Assembly (NCBI GenBank): GCA_001599715.1
Contig: BCHU01000003.1
Coordinates: forward strand, 806,001 to 870,000
DNA: 64,000 nt
Reading direction: 5' to 3'
Source: Phaeotremella fagi
Lineage: Eukaryota; Basidiomycota; Tremellomycetes; Tremellales; Phaeotremellaceae
Position numbers and translations under genes: made by a program
Part shown: piece after piece, positions 23,543 to 34,758 of the stretch
Numbering within the stretch: the stretch's first letter is position 1
Layout: each line of letters starts with the position of its first letter
The notes under the pieces: model-generated
Told to the model about the DNA's origin: nothing
The model's input: only the letters and a program-made list of their open reading frames with translations
The model's database searches: none

Positions 23543-24935
23543 ATGGCCACTGCACCACCGAAACACATAGTGATAATAGGAGGAGGTATAGCAGGAGTCT
23601 CAACTGCCTATTTTACGTCCATCTCAAAAGCCAGATCTGTCGATACAAAGATCTCACTCGTTGAGAACGTTTCGATAGCAGCTGGAGCTTCTGGATATAG
23701 TGGTGGTTTCTTGGCTAAAGATTGGCATGGAAGTGCTACATCCAGTCAGTCCAGCTCTTTATTCCTCAATGTGCAAACTGATTGTTATTCGTAAACAGGT
23801 CTAGCAGCGATGTCTTTCGATTTACACAAGAAATTATCTGATGAATTCAATGGATCACAGAATTGGGGGTACAGAACTGTCGATACTTTAGTAAGATTCA
23901 TTTATCACCTTCAATCGAGTATTTTCCTGATCATCACTCCCAGTCAATCTCTACTGACGCAACCACAAAATCCAAAAAACCTTCACCCCTCCACTGGCTC
24001 CCCGAAGGCTTAGTCCAAACTTCCAGATCCCTAGGAACACACAAAACAACAGCCCAAGTCCATCCAGGACAATTCACCAAATATTTCTACACCAAATTCC
24101 TCGAATCGTCCAATACAACCCTACTTTCTGGAACTGCAACTTCACTTTTTCTCAATCCAACTACCAAAACCCCTGAACAGTTGACGATAAAATCGTCAGA
24201 TGGGGAGGAGACGGTGATTGATTGTGATGTGGTGGTTTTAGCTGCTGGACCTTGGATTGGTAGGTTGGCTGTTGATTTGTTAGGAAAGGAGATTGGGGGA
24301 AGGTTGGATGTTACTGGTCATAGAGCTCATAGTATTGTTCTTAAGACCGAGAAGAGTTTATCGGCTCATTGTTTGTTCACTGAGATGACTTTGAGTGATG
24401 GTAGTATGGGAGAACCGGAGGTGTACGCCAGACCAGATGGTAAGTTCAAATCCATTTGATTGAGACTGATAAAATAGGCACGACATATATGTAAGCTACT
24501 TTCAAGAATCCAATTCTACAAGTCAAACTAAAACCCCACAGTTGCGGCGCAAGCGACGAAGAACCCCTACCACCAACCGCCGCCAAAGTCCAACCCTCCC
24601 CCAAAGCAATCGCTCAACTCCAAAAACAAGCCGAAGAACTCTCACCAGTCTTCAAGAAAGAAAACGGAAGCATAGTCCAAGCGGAACAAGCATGTTTCCT
24701 ACCGATGCCAGAAAGAGGTAGACCTCTGGTTGGAAAGGTTAAAGGTGTGAATGGCGTTTTCATCGGTGGAGGGTGAGTTCTTTATTGAGTATCCATGAGG
24801 AGTGTTGATTCGATTTACGGTTTTAGACTGAGTTGTTGGGGGATCACTCAAGGTCCTGGGACTGGTTTGGTACTTTCTGAATTGATTTTGGAGGGTAAAG
24901 CTAAATCTGCGGATATATCGAAACTCGCTCCGTAG
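23543..24935 (+). CDS. FAD-dependent oxidoreductase, DAO family
   Basis: Six exons (23543..23744, 23799..23890, 23944..24439, 24478..24490, 24542..24772, 24827..24935) give 380 aa. The N-terminus has the dinucleotide-binding motif HIVIIGGGIAGVSTAYF, followed by ASGYSGGFLAKDW, where FAD contacts are usual in D-amino-acid-oxidase/glycine-oxidase type enzymes. VVVLAAGPWIG and the C-terminal GVFIGGGLSCWGITQGPGTG are also family features. A 13-nt exon joins DG to TYICG and is needed to keep frame. No targeting signal is obvious. The substrate cannot be told from sequence; proteins of this type in fungi include putative TDA3-like and amine/amino-acid oxidases. Confidence 0.88.
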
Positions 24936-25235
24936 GGGTGGTCAAGCAGTTTTGAGATAGCTCTCCCGAGAAGAGGGTGGAGATAGATTGAACTTTTGAC
25001 ATATCGTACATCTAGAACATTTATTTATAAATTATTATTATTGATGGATAGAAGATAAAATAAAGATACAGTTCATCTGATGACGAAAATTAAGCGAAGT
25101 TAAAGAAAAAGAACACGACTCTAAATCCATCTAAAAATCGTTCAACAAAATACCAATCCCCTTCTAATCATCTAAAACTTCATCTAAAAACCTCCAAGAA
25201 AACAACAATAACCAACTCTAAAACATCTAAACAAT

Positions 25236-27275
25236 CTATTGCGGTCCACCCAAAAAAGCCGCCAAAGTGCCTAACAAAGCGATCAAACATCCCAAACCAA
25301 CCGCGAGTCTATCATACCACCTCCAACCGAAAACCTTAGCCCCAGCCCAAACAGGGATAATAATCATACTTAAAATCCCGAACCCACTCCCCAAAAGACC
25401 CATGACACTTTCAAAGCTAGGCATAACCAACGCCCCTACCACTGCCAAAATCGCCAATGAAACTCTGATAATTGGCCGTAAGATTCTTTTCAAGTTTTCA
25501 CGTCTGTTATGTTGGGTTAAAGCTTTGTCTAGGGTGTTGAGTTCAGTTTGTGAGATTTGGGATTCGATGGCGGTTGTTTCTGCTGAGGTTGAGAGGGGGA
25601 GGGAGATTTCGGAATTTGATTGATTAGGGGATGGATTGGTTTCGGTGTATCGGGGGGTTTTGGCTTCTTGCGGTATGAGGATTGTTGGATGAAGATTGAA
25701 ATAGGAGTAGATAATGTCAGATAACTTGCGGGGGTTAGTTTTGATGTCACAAGTGCTATAGAGTTTAACTTACAGGTCGAATACCGAGTGCTATTTTGGT
25801 AAGTGGATTAATGGCTACCATCCAAACAGCTAATTTGTTTAGCAAAGGTGAAAATCCAGGAGTTTTGGCAAGATCTTTACTGATCTAAAGACGACATGTT
25901 TTTAGTCAATCGACATCGTAACGGAGGAAGGAATCACTGACCTCATCGGACACATCACGACCATACATCAAATATCCACAGACAGCCACCAACATGTACA
26001 CAGCCATAGCGATTCCATAAGCCGTTTCGACGACTCTATCAGCTTGTTTTGGATTTTTCATATCTCTAATTAAATTCGGGATGAGTCCATGACCACCAAA
26101 CTGGAAGGGTTGTTAACGCTGAGGTTATGTCTTACTTAAAGAACGGGTTTCGACTTACTCCTGAAGATAACAGTCCGATCACGGTAGCTAATTTAACTAG
26201 ACCATGTGAGGGTAGGAGATCCGTAGGAGCTGGATCATGAAGAGAACCGGGTGAGTGTGTTCTGTTTGCCATGAGTATTTTGACGATCAAAAAGATATAG
26301 AGGACGTACGTTGCTATACCGGAAAAGAGAAGGATGGCAACCAATGTCCAAGTCGCGGTAACCCCCAAAGCTGATGAGTACGACAACAAACGTAAAGGAA
26401 TGAAAGCAGTTGGAATGACACTAAGGACAACAATCAGTATAGTTACATCATTTGTATCCACGAGATAAATGTTAACGTACACGAACAAACCGATAACTTT
26501 CCATTGGTCACTTGTGAATATCGGCCAAACCGCTTCAAGTGAATCCGAAAATAAAATCACTAAAGCGATCCTGTCAAAGTCAAATCAAGTCAACAATCCA
26601 AAAATTAAAAAAAAGAAAAAACTACTGTTAAGGACTTACACCCAAATCCCAACTTCAACAACGAAAAATACCGTGAAAAAAGGTTGAATTCGTGGACCTA
26701 AACCAAAAGCGATAACGTCGGTGAAACTTCTCAATCTTCTATCTTTTTCAATAATCCTTAAAATGATTTTAAGTCTAAAAATACCCAAGATCAGAAAATT
26801 GAATACGTTGGTGAATAATGTTCAAGTCCATCTCCAAACTTACGTCCATAATGTTACACCAGCAATCAGGACTAAAGAGATTGGACCCAATAACCAACCT
26901 GCGTGTGCGATAGCTATTGGACAAGCTAACAATCCCGTTCCAATGATATCACCTAACACATTAAGTAACTAAAAAAATCAAGTTGGATCGTGTATCAGCT
27001 AAATAAAATCAAATCAAGGTGAGAAGATCATTGCTACTTACAGTTTGTGAGAAACTACTTTCTCCAGGTGTATAGATTTCAACTTCTCTACCTTTATCTA
27101 CGCCGTTTTCGACATCATCGTCATGGTCATGGTTGTGGTCATCATCTTCAACGTCTATAACCACTTTACGTGTTTTTGGAATCAGAGGTGTAATCTCTGA
27201 GATGGATTGTGTTGTGGTTGGTGACGAATTCACCAAAGTAGTTGATGAGGTTGACGATGAGACGGCTCCTGTCAT
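25236..27275 (-). CDS. Amino acid transporter, AAAP family (vacuolar AVT1-like)
   Basis: Eight exons (27042..27275, 26844..26968, 26640..26774, 26481..26570, 26159..26420, 25942..26100, 25774..25884, 25236..25724) give 534 aa. A polar, acidic N-tail of about 75 residues with a His/Asp cluster (DDDHNHDHDDD) precedes the first membrane helix, which carries the family motif NVLGDIIGTGLLACP. At least nine hydrophobic segments follow, including WLLGPISLVLIAGVTLW, VIPTAFIPLRLLSYSSALG and the GFGGHGLIPNL region where the family has an FxGH signature. A Ser/Thr-rich loop precedes the last helices. The family moves neutral amino acids by proton exchange, and AVT1-type members act at the vacuole. Confidence 0.9.
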
Positions 27276-28149
27276 TGTGTTACCTCTAAACCTTTCAATC
27301 TGTGAGATAAGATAGTTGTTCGAATTCGTTTTCTCCCTTCGGTAAGCGTGGTGTTCTCTGTGCTCTCCTGTCTTGTCTGCCTTCTTTGTTTTGCTCCAAG
27401 CAACTTATTCTTTCTGTTCTGTCGTTGTTCCGTTCTTGATGGATTTGTTATCTATAAAAGTGTACACACACAGTTGTCCAATGTCAATTTAAGGCACTAT
27501 CGGACACCCCCGCCACTGTTACAGTGGCATAACCACATGTTCATACTTTACAGTATCGATGAAAGGAAACCATGTACTAAGTGAAATGAAAGGTGTACAT
27601 GTACCATTATCATTTCAGGAGTTTGCAAATCCCCCTTGAAGAGATCAAAGGGATTTGTTACACAACAACAGAATAACTTGAAGAAAGGGAGAAGAGTATG
27701 GTAAGTGATTTCGTGAACGTTCGTTGAACGGGATATTGTACAGTATGTAATTTGCACACAACGTTGAACAACCCCATAATAAATTCAGTAAAGTTAACAG
27801 CTTTAAGAATTACAGGGCTCGTCATAATATTTTTTTTTTTTTTTTTTTTCATAATTGGATGAGATGTGGTTTCGATTAACTTGGGTTTTGGTAGTGCACT
27901 TTGCTAACAAATTATACGAAAACAATTTTCATCATTGGAGAGCTGACGTTGCTCGTCCAGCTAGAGATATTGATCTTTAAACGGACATGTGGCTGGAGTA
28001 TCAGGTTCTCGGCAGTCAGAGGGGGAAGCGACACTTGGATGAGTTTTTGGTAATAAGCTTGCTGGATATGTAAAGTACTCGTTGGAATGGATTACAGTTA
28101 TTCATAACATACTCGTACAACAAATAAGAAACCCATCACAGACAATGAT
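27276..28149. other. Intergenic region with a long poly(T) run
   Basis: About 870 bp lie upstream of the transporter and downstream of the C9orf78-like gene, both on the minus strand. It contains an uninterrupted run of about 20 T at 27830-27849. Short open frames here show no coding character. Nothing else is recognised. Confidence 0.45.
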
Positions 28150-29476
28150 TTATTTCTTCATCCTACTAAATTCGTTAGTCATTCAATCCCCCTCAAAAAG
28201 TCTAATGAAACCACCCACCTCTTCTTGAACCTCTCATAAACAGCTTCATCAGTAGCACTCTCATTCCTCGTCCCATCATGACGCTGCTGCTGACTAGGTA
28301 AACCAGCAGCTTCTCTCTTAGCCTCCTCCATAATATAAATATCGGACGCGACTCTGTGTTGAGGTCTAAAGACTGTTTTTGGGGGTCAGCATCCATTTAT
28401 GAAACAAAATAATTGTAGGGGTAGACGTACATCTTGCCGAACTATAATCTTCATCTTTCTTTTCAGACGCCGCTAATTGAGCTTGTTTTCTATGTTCCAT
28501 CATCTCCCTCTTAGCTTTTTCGGTAGCTTCAATGTTTTTCAATCGATTGCTGAAAGTACCAACATCAGTCCTAACGCCAATACCAAAGGAAGAAGAATAC
28601 GAAAAGCTTTGTAAATGACTCACTCCATCCCCAAATCAACTTCAGGTATACTAGTCAACATCCCCAAACTACTAGTCACGTTCCCCTCTTCATCCTCTTT
28701 CCGAACTTTAGGATTCTGTTCAATTCGATATCTCTCTGCGATCTTGAACAATTCCGCTTGTGGATCGTAATCATCAACTTCTTTCCCACCGTTACGAGCT
28801 TTCTCAGCTTCCGCTACGGCTCCACCTCTTCTTTTCAAAAGTTCTGATTCAATGTAGGCCAACCTGGAGTCGAGGTTGTCGTTAGATATTGATATACTGA
28901 TTGTCTGGGGGGGACTTACATATGTTTATCAACGTCTAGCGCGTTAGTTTGTTGAGTGAAATTATTGGTTCGAACTAATCGTTTAGCTCTTTCACCTTCA
29001 TCCCCGAGTCTAAGTATATTTGTATAAGTGAAAATAAAATGTGGGAAATGATAGTCCACTTACACATCATCATCGTCGTTCTTCTTTACACCCAACGCCT
29101 GACTCAACCCGAATTTAGCAGCCGCCCCCTCCTCCTCCTCCTTATTTTTACCTTTCAATTTCTTCTTCTTATCCTCTCCACGATTCAGCTTATCCAAATC
29201 AATCCCTTGTTGGGATTTACGTAGTTTTCTCAAAAGTATCAAATCTTCTATACTACGTCTAATGCACGATATTTGTAATAAGTCACAACTGATCTATTTG
29301 ACAAGGTTTCAAACTGTAACTCACCCCTCATCCTCATCATCTTCATTCCCATTCTCCAATTTCGACGTCGAAGCTTCGTTCCCATTTCCATTCTCTTTAG
29401 AATCATCTTTCACTTCTTCGACGTCCACTACGTTCTTATCTCTGACTGAAGCTGGTCTGGTCCGCTTTTTGAACAT
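28150..29476 (-). CDS. C9orf78/Tls1-family splicing-associated protein
   Basis: Seven exons (29325..29476, 29064..29258, 28920..29009, 28624..28863, 28431..28549, 28219..28372, 28150..28165) give 321 aa. The family (hepatocellular carcinoma antigen 59, human C9orf78, fission yeast Tls1) works with the spliceosomal helicase Brr2 and affects splicing of shelterin genes in fission yeast. Visible features: charged N-terminus MFKKRTRPASVRD, IEDLILLRKLRKSQQGIDL, MLAYIESELLKRR, the hallmark TSIPEVDLGMDNRLKNIEAT, and the tail FRPQHRVASDIYIMEEAKRE. The hallmark only forms after removing the intron between GMD and NRL. The last exon encodes RMKK and the stop; reading through the 53-nt intron instead would add WVVSLDFL. 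Confidence 0.88.
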
Positions 29477-29708
29477 GTCGTAGATGATTAGTTTTGCATG
29501 AACGAAAATACATGTCTGAAAGGAACAAAACATTAGGCGAAAGCGGGATCAAATTCTGAAGTATCAGACAAGGTGTTGTGAAGGGTGAAGTCTTTCTCAA
29601 AGAATGTATCCCTTATACAGCTTATGATACATACGAACGAAAGCTCGATCCTTGAATCTACAATGACTAACTACGATCCCAACAACAATCACCAATAACA
29701 GATCATAT

Positions 29709-30347
29709 CTAATCAGCTTTATGTCCACGAAAAGGTTCCTCATTTAACAACTTGCCACCAATCCTAACAGGCTGAGAAGGGACTGCAACCACCACGAATC
29801 CTGGAAAGAAGGTCAACACATCGCATAGTTAAAAAAAAAAGATCAAGACTACTACTTACTAGCAGGATAATCAGTTTTATTATTCCAATGATGGATGTTA
29901 GCCAACTGAACGATCAAATCTCCAGGACCAGCTTGAATAGTATTCCCATCGTGCAAATTCAATTCCAAATTCCCATGGGTGATAACAAGATAATCTAACG
30001 TATCCGTGAAATGAGATTGAGCAATTGTGTTGGGAGCGATATCTATGTTAAAAAAATCAACATCCCTATGTTAACTTCTCTGAAAAAAGCATTGAAGATG
30101 AAGAAGACATGGACATACCGACCCAACGTACGGTCAACCCACCGACCTGTTTGAACCCAGGAAAAGGTATTGCATGTCCATAGAAAGCGGAGATCGGCTC
30201 AGGATCAAAACTCGTTTGTACGAACGCTTGAGAACGTGAAAATCCGTTACCGACAGGTATAGGACGAACGGTATCATCTAAAGAAATCACTGATCCGTCG
30301 TGATCGTGTCCGACGATTATTCTTCGTGGATTCGGGAGTTCTGACAT
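29709..30347 (-). CDS. Cupin-domain protein
   Basis: Three exons (30119..30347, 29860..30042, 29709..29800) give 167 aa. The small beta-barrel protein has IIVGHDHDGSVI early, DYLVITHGNLELNLHDGNTI in the barrel, and GPGDLIVQLANIHHWNN, the usual second cupin motif where a His helps bind a metal. It resembles fungal single-cupin proteins from secondary or aromatic metabolism; the substrate is unknown. No signal peptide is seen. The 3-exon model keeps frame and ends EPFRGHKAD. Confidence 0.85.
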
Positions 30348-30975
30348 TTGAGTTACAGTTACTGTACAAAAAGTGATGAAAGTTGTGTTGTAATAGAGAT
30401 CACTCTATTTCTCAGCGAGTGACATCGTCGTATTTATACCTCTTGATATGAGAACTTACCCGGTGACGAAAGACGCCACGCCACTTTATTATCAAGCATT
30501 ACCAATTTATTATCAAGCAATCCACTGGCGATTCATCTTCCTTGTTCTTCTTACTTGTTTAAGCTTCATTCATAAATTCCCTGACGTTCTTTCGTGTTCA
30601 TCCTTACAATCACAGCGATGCTTTGCGTTTTATAAGGTGGAGGTAGGATAATTGACAATGATCATCTCAGACGGATCCATCCCGACCAAAGACAGAAATT
30701 TATAAAACATTTTCGCGTATACATATTCCATTCCTTTCTCAAAACCAAACACGAACACAAACGATATACGGAGAAACTGAAAAGCAAATTCTGACTAAAG
30801 TAAAAAATTTGTATTATAAACCTATAGCAAAGGGGTAAAAAGGGGAAAAGAAAAAATCGATCGAAAAAGTGTAAGCGGCGAGAATCAAAAGAAATAGAAT
30901 AGAAACAGATAAAATAGAAAAAATTCCTGATACTGAAAGAAAATCGATTTAAATTGGAATACACCGAGTAACAGT
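30348..30975. other. Intergenic region
   Basis: About 630 bp. The part near 30348-30480 is the cupin promoter (minus strand). The part near 30780-30930 is purine-rich on the plus strand, consistent with the T-rich 3' UTR of the next minus-strand gene. No gene is supported. Confidence 0.4.
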
Positions 30976-32729
30976 TTAACTGTGAGCTGGGTTCTTGAGA
31001 GCGAGTAATTTAACTTCACGTTCTCGCTGCAGATATAATGGGTCAGCATGATATGCCGATAATAAGACGTTTCACTCACGTCATCAGCAGCCTTTTGAGC
31101 TCTAAGATCATCAAGATCCTGAGTTTTCCTAGGAGAGAATCAGTATACCATCTAACAATCCCAAGTTCAAATATCAACTCACTCAGCGACCTGAGCAGTG
31201 ATTCCACCAGCATGATCTCTACGTTCCTCATAATCGTTCTCAGCGTTTCTCAATTCACCCTCAACTTTCTCATAACGTTCTTTCTCCTTCAAGAATCTTA
31301 AACGAGCTTTATGTTCCTTTGAAGTCCATTTCGAAAGTCTCAATTGAGATTTACGTTCAGCTCTCGCAGCTTCTTTTTGAAGTTGAACCAATCTTTCGAG
31401 TTCTTTGATTGATCCGGCAACAGCTTTGGCTTCGGCTTTACCTTCTGATTTGATGATTTTTGAAAGTCTCAAAGCATCTTTTTTCTCTACAGCGGTTGTC
31501 AGTATATATAAAAGTATCTACGGTAAACACCTACCCATGCCGGATAAACGACGTAAAGTTTGATCATCCAAGATACGTTCACTGAGCTCAGCACGGGCAT
31601 GGATATCGCTACACGTCAGCCACTAAACGTTTATTTCCACTCACTCTCTACCCAAAACCTCTTCAGGTTGAGTACCAACACTAGCGCCAGCACCTCTACC
31701 GAAAGCACCCCGTCTAGAACCAACGGTACCACCGTTCATTCCTCTGGACAAGGTTCCGTTTCTACCTAAAGTACCAGCCCGACTGATAACGGTACCGTTT
31801 CGGTTCAAAACACCGGCTCGGTCATCAGCTCTTGATTCTCTACCACCTTGGGAACCGAGTGCACCCATAAGGACTGGTTCTGGTCTGGAACCATATGGAG
31901 ATTGAGCACGATGTGGTGGGGCTTGATCTTCGAATTGAGTGGTTCGAGGTGTCACACCTGAATCATGAAGACTGTGACCTCGAAGACTTTGCTGCTGTTG
32001 CTGCTGTTGAAGTTCTCTTTGTCTATGTTGAGAAGCGATTTCTCCAACGGCGAAACCACCAGCACCGGCGGCTACACCATCTTCGATCGTTGGTAAACGA
32101 GATTGATGACCGTTGGATTCTCTGTATTGGTCTTTGATGGTACCAGCTTTGGTTGAGGGTGCCTTGACAGAACCTGCTTTAGTTGATTTACCAGATTTGT
32201 TCGACTTGATCGAAGCTGTCTTTCCAACAGTGGGTGATTTGACACTTGGTGGTTTGACCGATTGAGACACAGATTTTGGTCTTACAGAAGCTGATTCATC
32301 TGGAAGTTCGTGTTCGTAAGTGGTCACGATCGGGATGGGTTTGATGTATGAACGAGAAGTGTTCTCGTGAAGACTGCAATTGTCAATGATATTCATTAAT
32401 TTAACCTACCTTGGTCTAACAGAAGGAGTACCTTCAGTTGGAGCACCCTCAGTTAAAGCGCCTTCAGTATGATCGGCTTCAGTTGGTGGGGCAGTGTGTC
32501 CATTGGTGAGTTCATGAGGATCAGCAGCGAGGACTGAACCAAGTGCCATTTTTTCACCGTTACCACCGCCTACTTCTGATAAATCTCCATCAGCAGTAGC
32601 GTGATCGATAGCATGAACTCCCGGTCCACCGTTTGGAACGTTCTCTTGATCGTTCAACGACAGCTTTGACAGCTTGTTGACGTGATCTTGATCAGATTGA
32701 GCTTGAGCTTGTTGACTAGCGACTTCCAT
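30976..32729 (-). CDS. Unknown protein with a C-terminal charged coiled coil; 5' end unresolved
   Basis: Six exons can be followed: 32410..32729, 31645..32373, 31535..31608, 31183..31486, 31080..31128, 30976..31026, giving 508 aa from the only ATG (32729). The N-terminal part is disordered, with Ser/Lys repeats (KSPTVGKTASIKSNKSGK), a poly-Gln run and Arg/Gly-rich units (GTLGRNGTLSRG). The C-terminal 160 residues form a highly charged coiled coil: LRRLSGMEKKDALRL, SIKELERLVQLQKEAARAER, LRFLKEKERYEKVEGEL, ending LLALKNPAHS. The same frame stays open for about 500 nt upstream of the ATG with protein-like sequence (KLASQAVQIGLVGLLSRPVL), so the true protein is probably longer. I do not recognise the family. 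Confidence 0.7.
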
Positions 32730-33230
32730 GTTGTCGGTTGAATAAACTGATGGCGCTGAATAAACAGAAGGTGATTTAGTTTTTGAATCGGTTCCGTAAA
32801 CTATTGGAAGTAGATTGAGGTTTTTGTTGACGAGAGGTGTTTCAGTTGGAGTTGGAACGTTGCTGCCGTTATCGATATCAGTCCTGATAGTCGGAACTGG
32901 TATTGGGATTGAATTGAAAGCAACGGTTTCTCCGATTGGGTTCAGACCAGTTGTGACAGGTAGACCTAAAGGTTTACCTTGTGAAGTTGGTGAAGAAGGG
33001 GTTGAAGATAAGATTGAAGGTGGGGTTGTTGATTCTTGAGTTGAATCGATCGATGCGTCTGGGTTTGTTGATACTTTGGTCTCTGAAGGGAAAACGGCTT
33101 TTAGAACTGGTCTTGATAAGAGACCAACGAGGCCTATTTGAACAGCTTGAGACGCCAGTTTGGTTAGTGGGTGAGGGGAAGTAGGGGGTAGGAGTGTAGT
33201 GATAAAGTAGTGTAAGTAATAAATGTAATA
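32730..33230 (-). other. Open, ATG-free upstream extension of the coiled-coil gene
   Basis: Directly upstream of the ATG at 32729 the same frame is open for about 500 nt and reads like protein: a hydrophobic stretch (LASQAVQIGLVGLLSRPVLKA), then Pro/Thr/Ser-rich sequence up to SVYSAPSVYSTDN. There is no ATG in any minus-strand frame from 33263 down to 32730. I could not find an upstream exon with ATG and donor site that fits. Confidence 0.4.
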
Positions 33231-33498
33231 TATATATACTATATACTGTATCTATCTATCTATTCATATCTCCACCACTACTGCACTACACCACCAAAAC
33301 ACCCAAAATGGTTATTCAAGGGTTAAGCGGGTAAGTGTGACGTCAGGCAATCGAGGGCCAGACTTCGGAGTTACGGGAATAGAATAGTGTGGCATCCCAT
33401 GCGAACCACGTGAGGTTGCTTGGAGACCCCAGCCAGCAGCCAGCAGCCAGTGCTGTCCAACAACACTTTGATCAATACCTTACATTCACCCATCCAAA

Positions 33499-33947
33499 AT
33501 GTCATTATCAGACTATCTGTCACCTAAAATGATGAAAATTCTAGAAGGGCCAATAGTAAGTCCCACCCACAAACCCACCAAAGACAACCTAACAAGAAAC
33601 CAAACAGGACCCCCAATCCCAAAACAAACTAGAAAAATATTCACAAACCTATCTAATAATCCTAACCGTCAGTCCCAATCCTATTCCCAATCCAAAGCAA
33701 CCAAGCTAAAGTATAGTTGAAAACAGATAATCTCATTTATCGTCTCCTATCTCAAAAGTTCTGTAATCATCTCCCTAGAGATTTTCTTAGTTGGATTGAT
33801 AGCTTTGATCTTAGTCAGTTCTTACCGTCCTTTTTATCTGGATGTCGTTAACTAATTCATACCTAGGTCGTCGTTCCACCTTGGCCTTTTCTTTCACAGT
33901 ATCCAATCAAGTTCCTTCCTGTACGTAAAGCCAAGTCCTTGGATTAA
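33499..33947 (+). CDS. SPC1: Signal peptidase complex subunit SPC1
   Basis: Four exons (33499..33555, 33608..33667, 33727..33813, 33867..33947) give 94 aa. SPC1 (SPCS1/SPC12) is the small two-helix membrane subunit of the ER signal peptidase complex. After an N-terminal tail and GPID come two hydrophobic helices, YLIILTIISFIVSYL and VIISLEIFLVGLIALILV, with a short hydrophilic turn between. The hallmark VVVPPWPFLSQYPIKFLP follows, matching the PPWPxxxxxPxKWLP signature of the family. The frame stays correct only when all three introns (52, 59 and 53 nt) are removed. The final residues VRKAKSLD come from reading through a weak GTACGT; an extra intron there is possible. Confidence 0.87.
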
Positions 33948-34758
33948 GTATCCAGCGGAATCAACAAAGAACTATATCTATACCTTTTGAGAATCCTTAT
34001 ATACCCGGGTCATGCTTGTATTGTACTTGTAACACCATGTAAAAAGACTTTGAAGACATATAAGATGGGCAAATCAGGATAATGAGATTCATAAATATCA
34101 TAAAATAATCGTTTGTCTGTCTACAAAACAAAGAGACTCATCCCGAAAAATCACGCAAAGAACAATAAAAAACAAAACGAAACTTCAAATCCCCCAACAA
34201 TGGGTTATAAGTAATAAACGAACATCACCCAACCATAAGTAGGAGGAGAGAGAAAGTAAAGAGAAAAAGTAAAAGGAATGAAAAGGAAATTTGGACGCAC
34301 CTTTGATCATGAACGAGATTATGCACAGAGAATTAGGAAAGAGAGAGAAGTGTTACCTTTAAAACCGATGGATTATTGAGAGAAGTCGATATACCGTATA
34401 ACCGTTTATTGGCTGAGATATTGAATATGTAAATTTGGAAATATTAAAATGAAGATGAGGTAATGATGATTGATGAAGTTGTCGTGATTCAACTATCAGA
34501 GCTGAGAACTTTTAAGCCCTCTGATCACGACGTTGAAATGGAAGCGTAGAGATACGAAGACGATGGAAATCATTCCACCGAAGTTGAATTATGGAATTTC
34601 AAACAAAGGAAATAATGACCAGAACCGTAGGGCGAGATTGAACATAAGAAAGAATAGTTTGATTGATGAATCGAGATTGGATATAAACAATGCGGGATGT
34701 TAAGAAACCAGACGAAATGGTATAAATCGAGCGAACCGTAAGAGCAAATCATCAAAGC
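33948..34758. other. Convergent 3' intergenic region
   Basis: About 810 bp lie between the ends of SPC1 (plus) and the acidic-protein gene (minus). It is A-rich with many GAAA/AAAGAA blocks. I see no supported gene, RNA or repeat. Confidence 0.45.

Noticed and set aside
27830..27850. Poly(T) run as evidence of a retroposed gene
   Set aside because: No gene body or target-site duplication beside it; simple homopolymer is enough to explain it.
33233..33275. TATA/TCTA microsatellite as a promoter element
   Set aside because: It is a simple TA and CTAT repeat; without a mapped transcription start, its role cannot be supported.
33964..34758. Possible gene in the 800-bp spacer downstream of SPC1
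   Set aside because: Only short frames without ATG-plus-splice support; composition is AT-rich and fits two 3' flanks.
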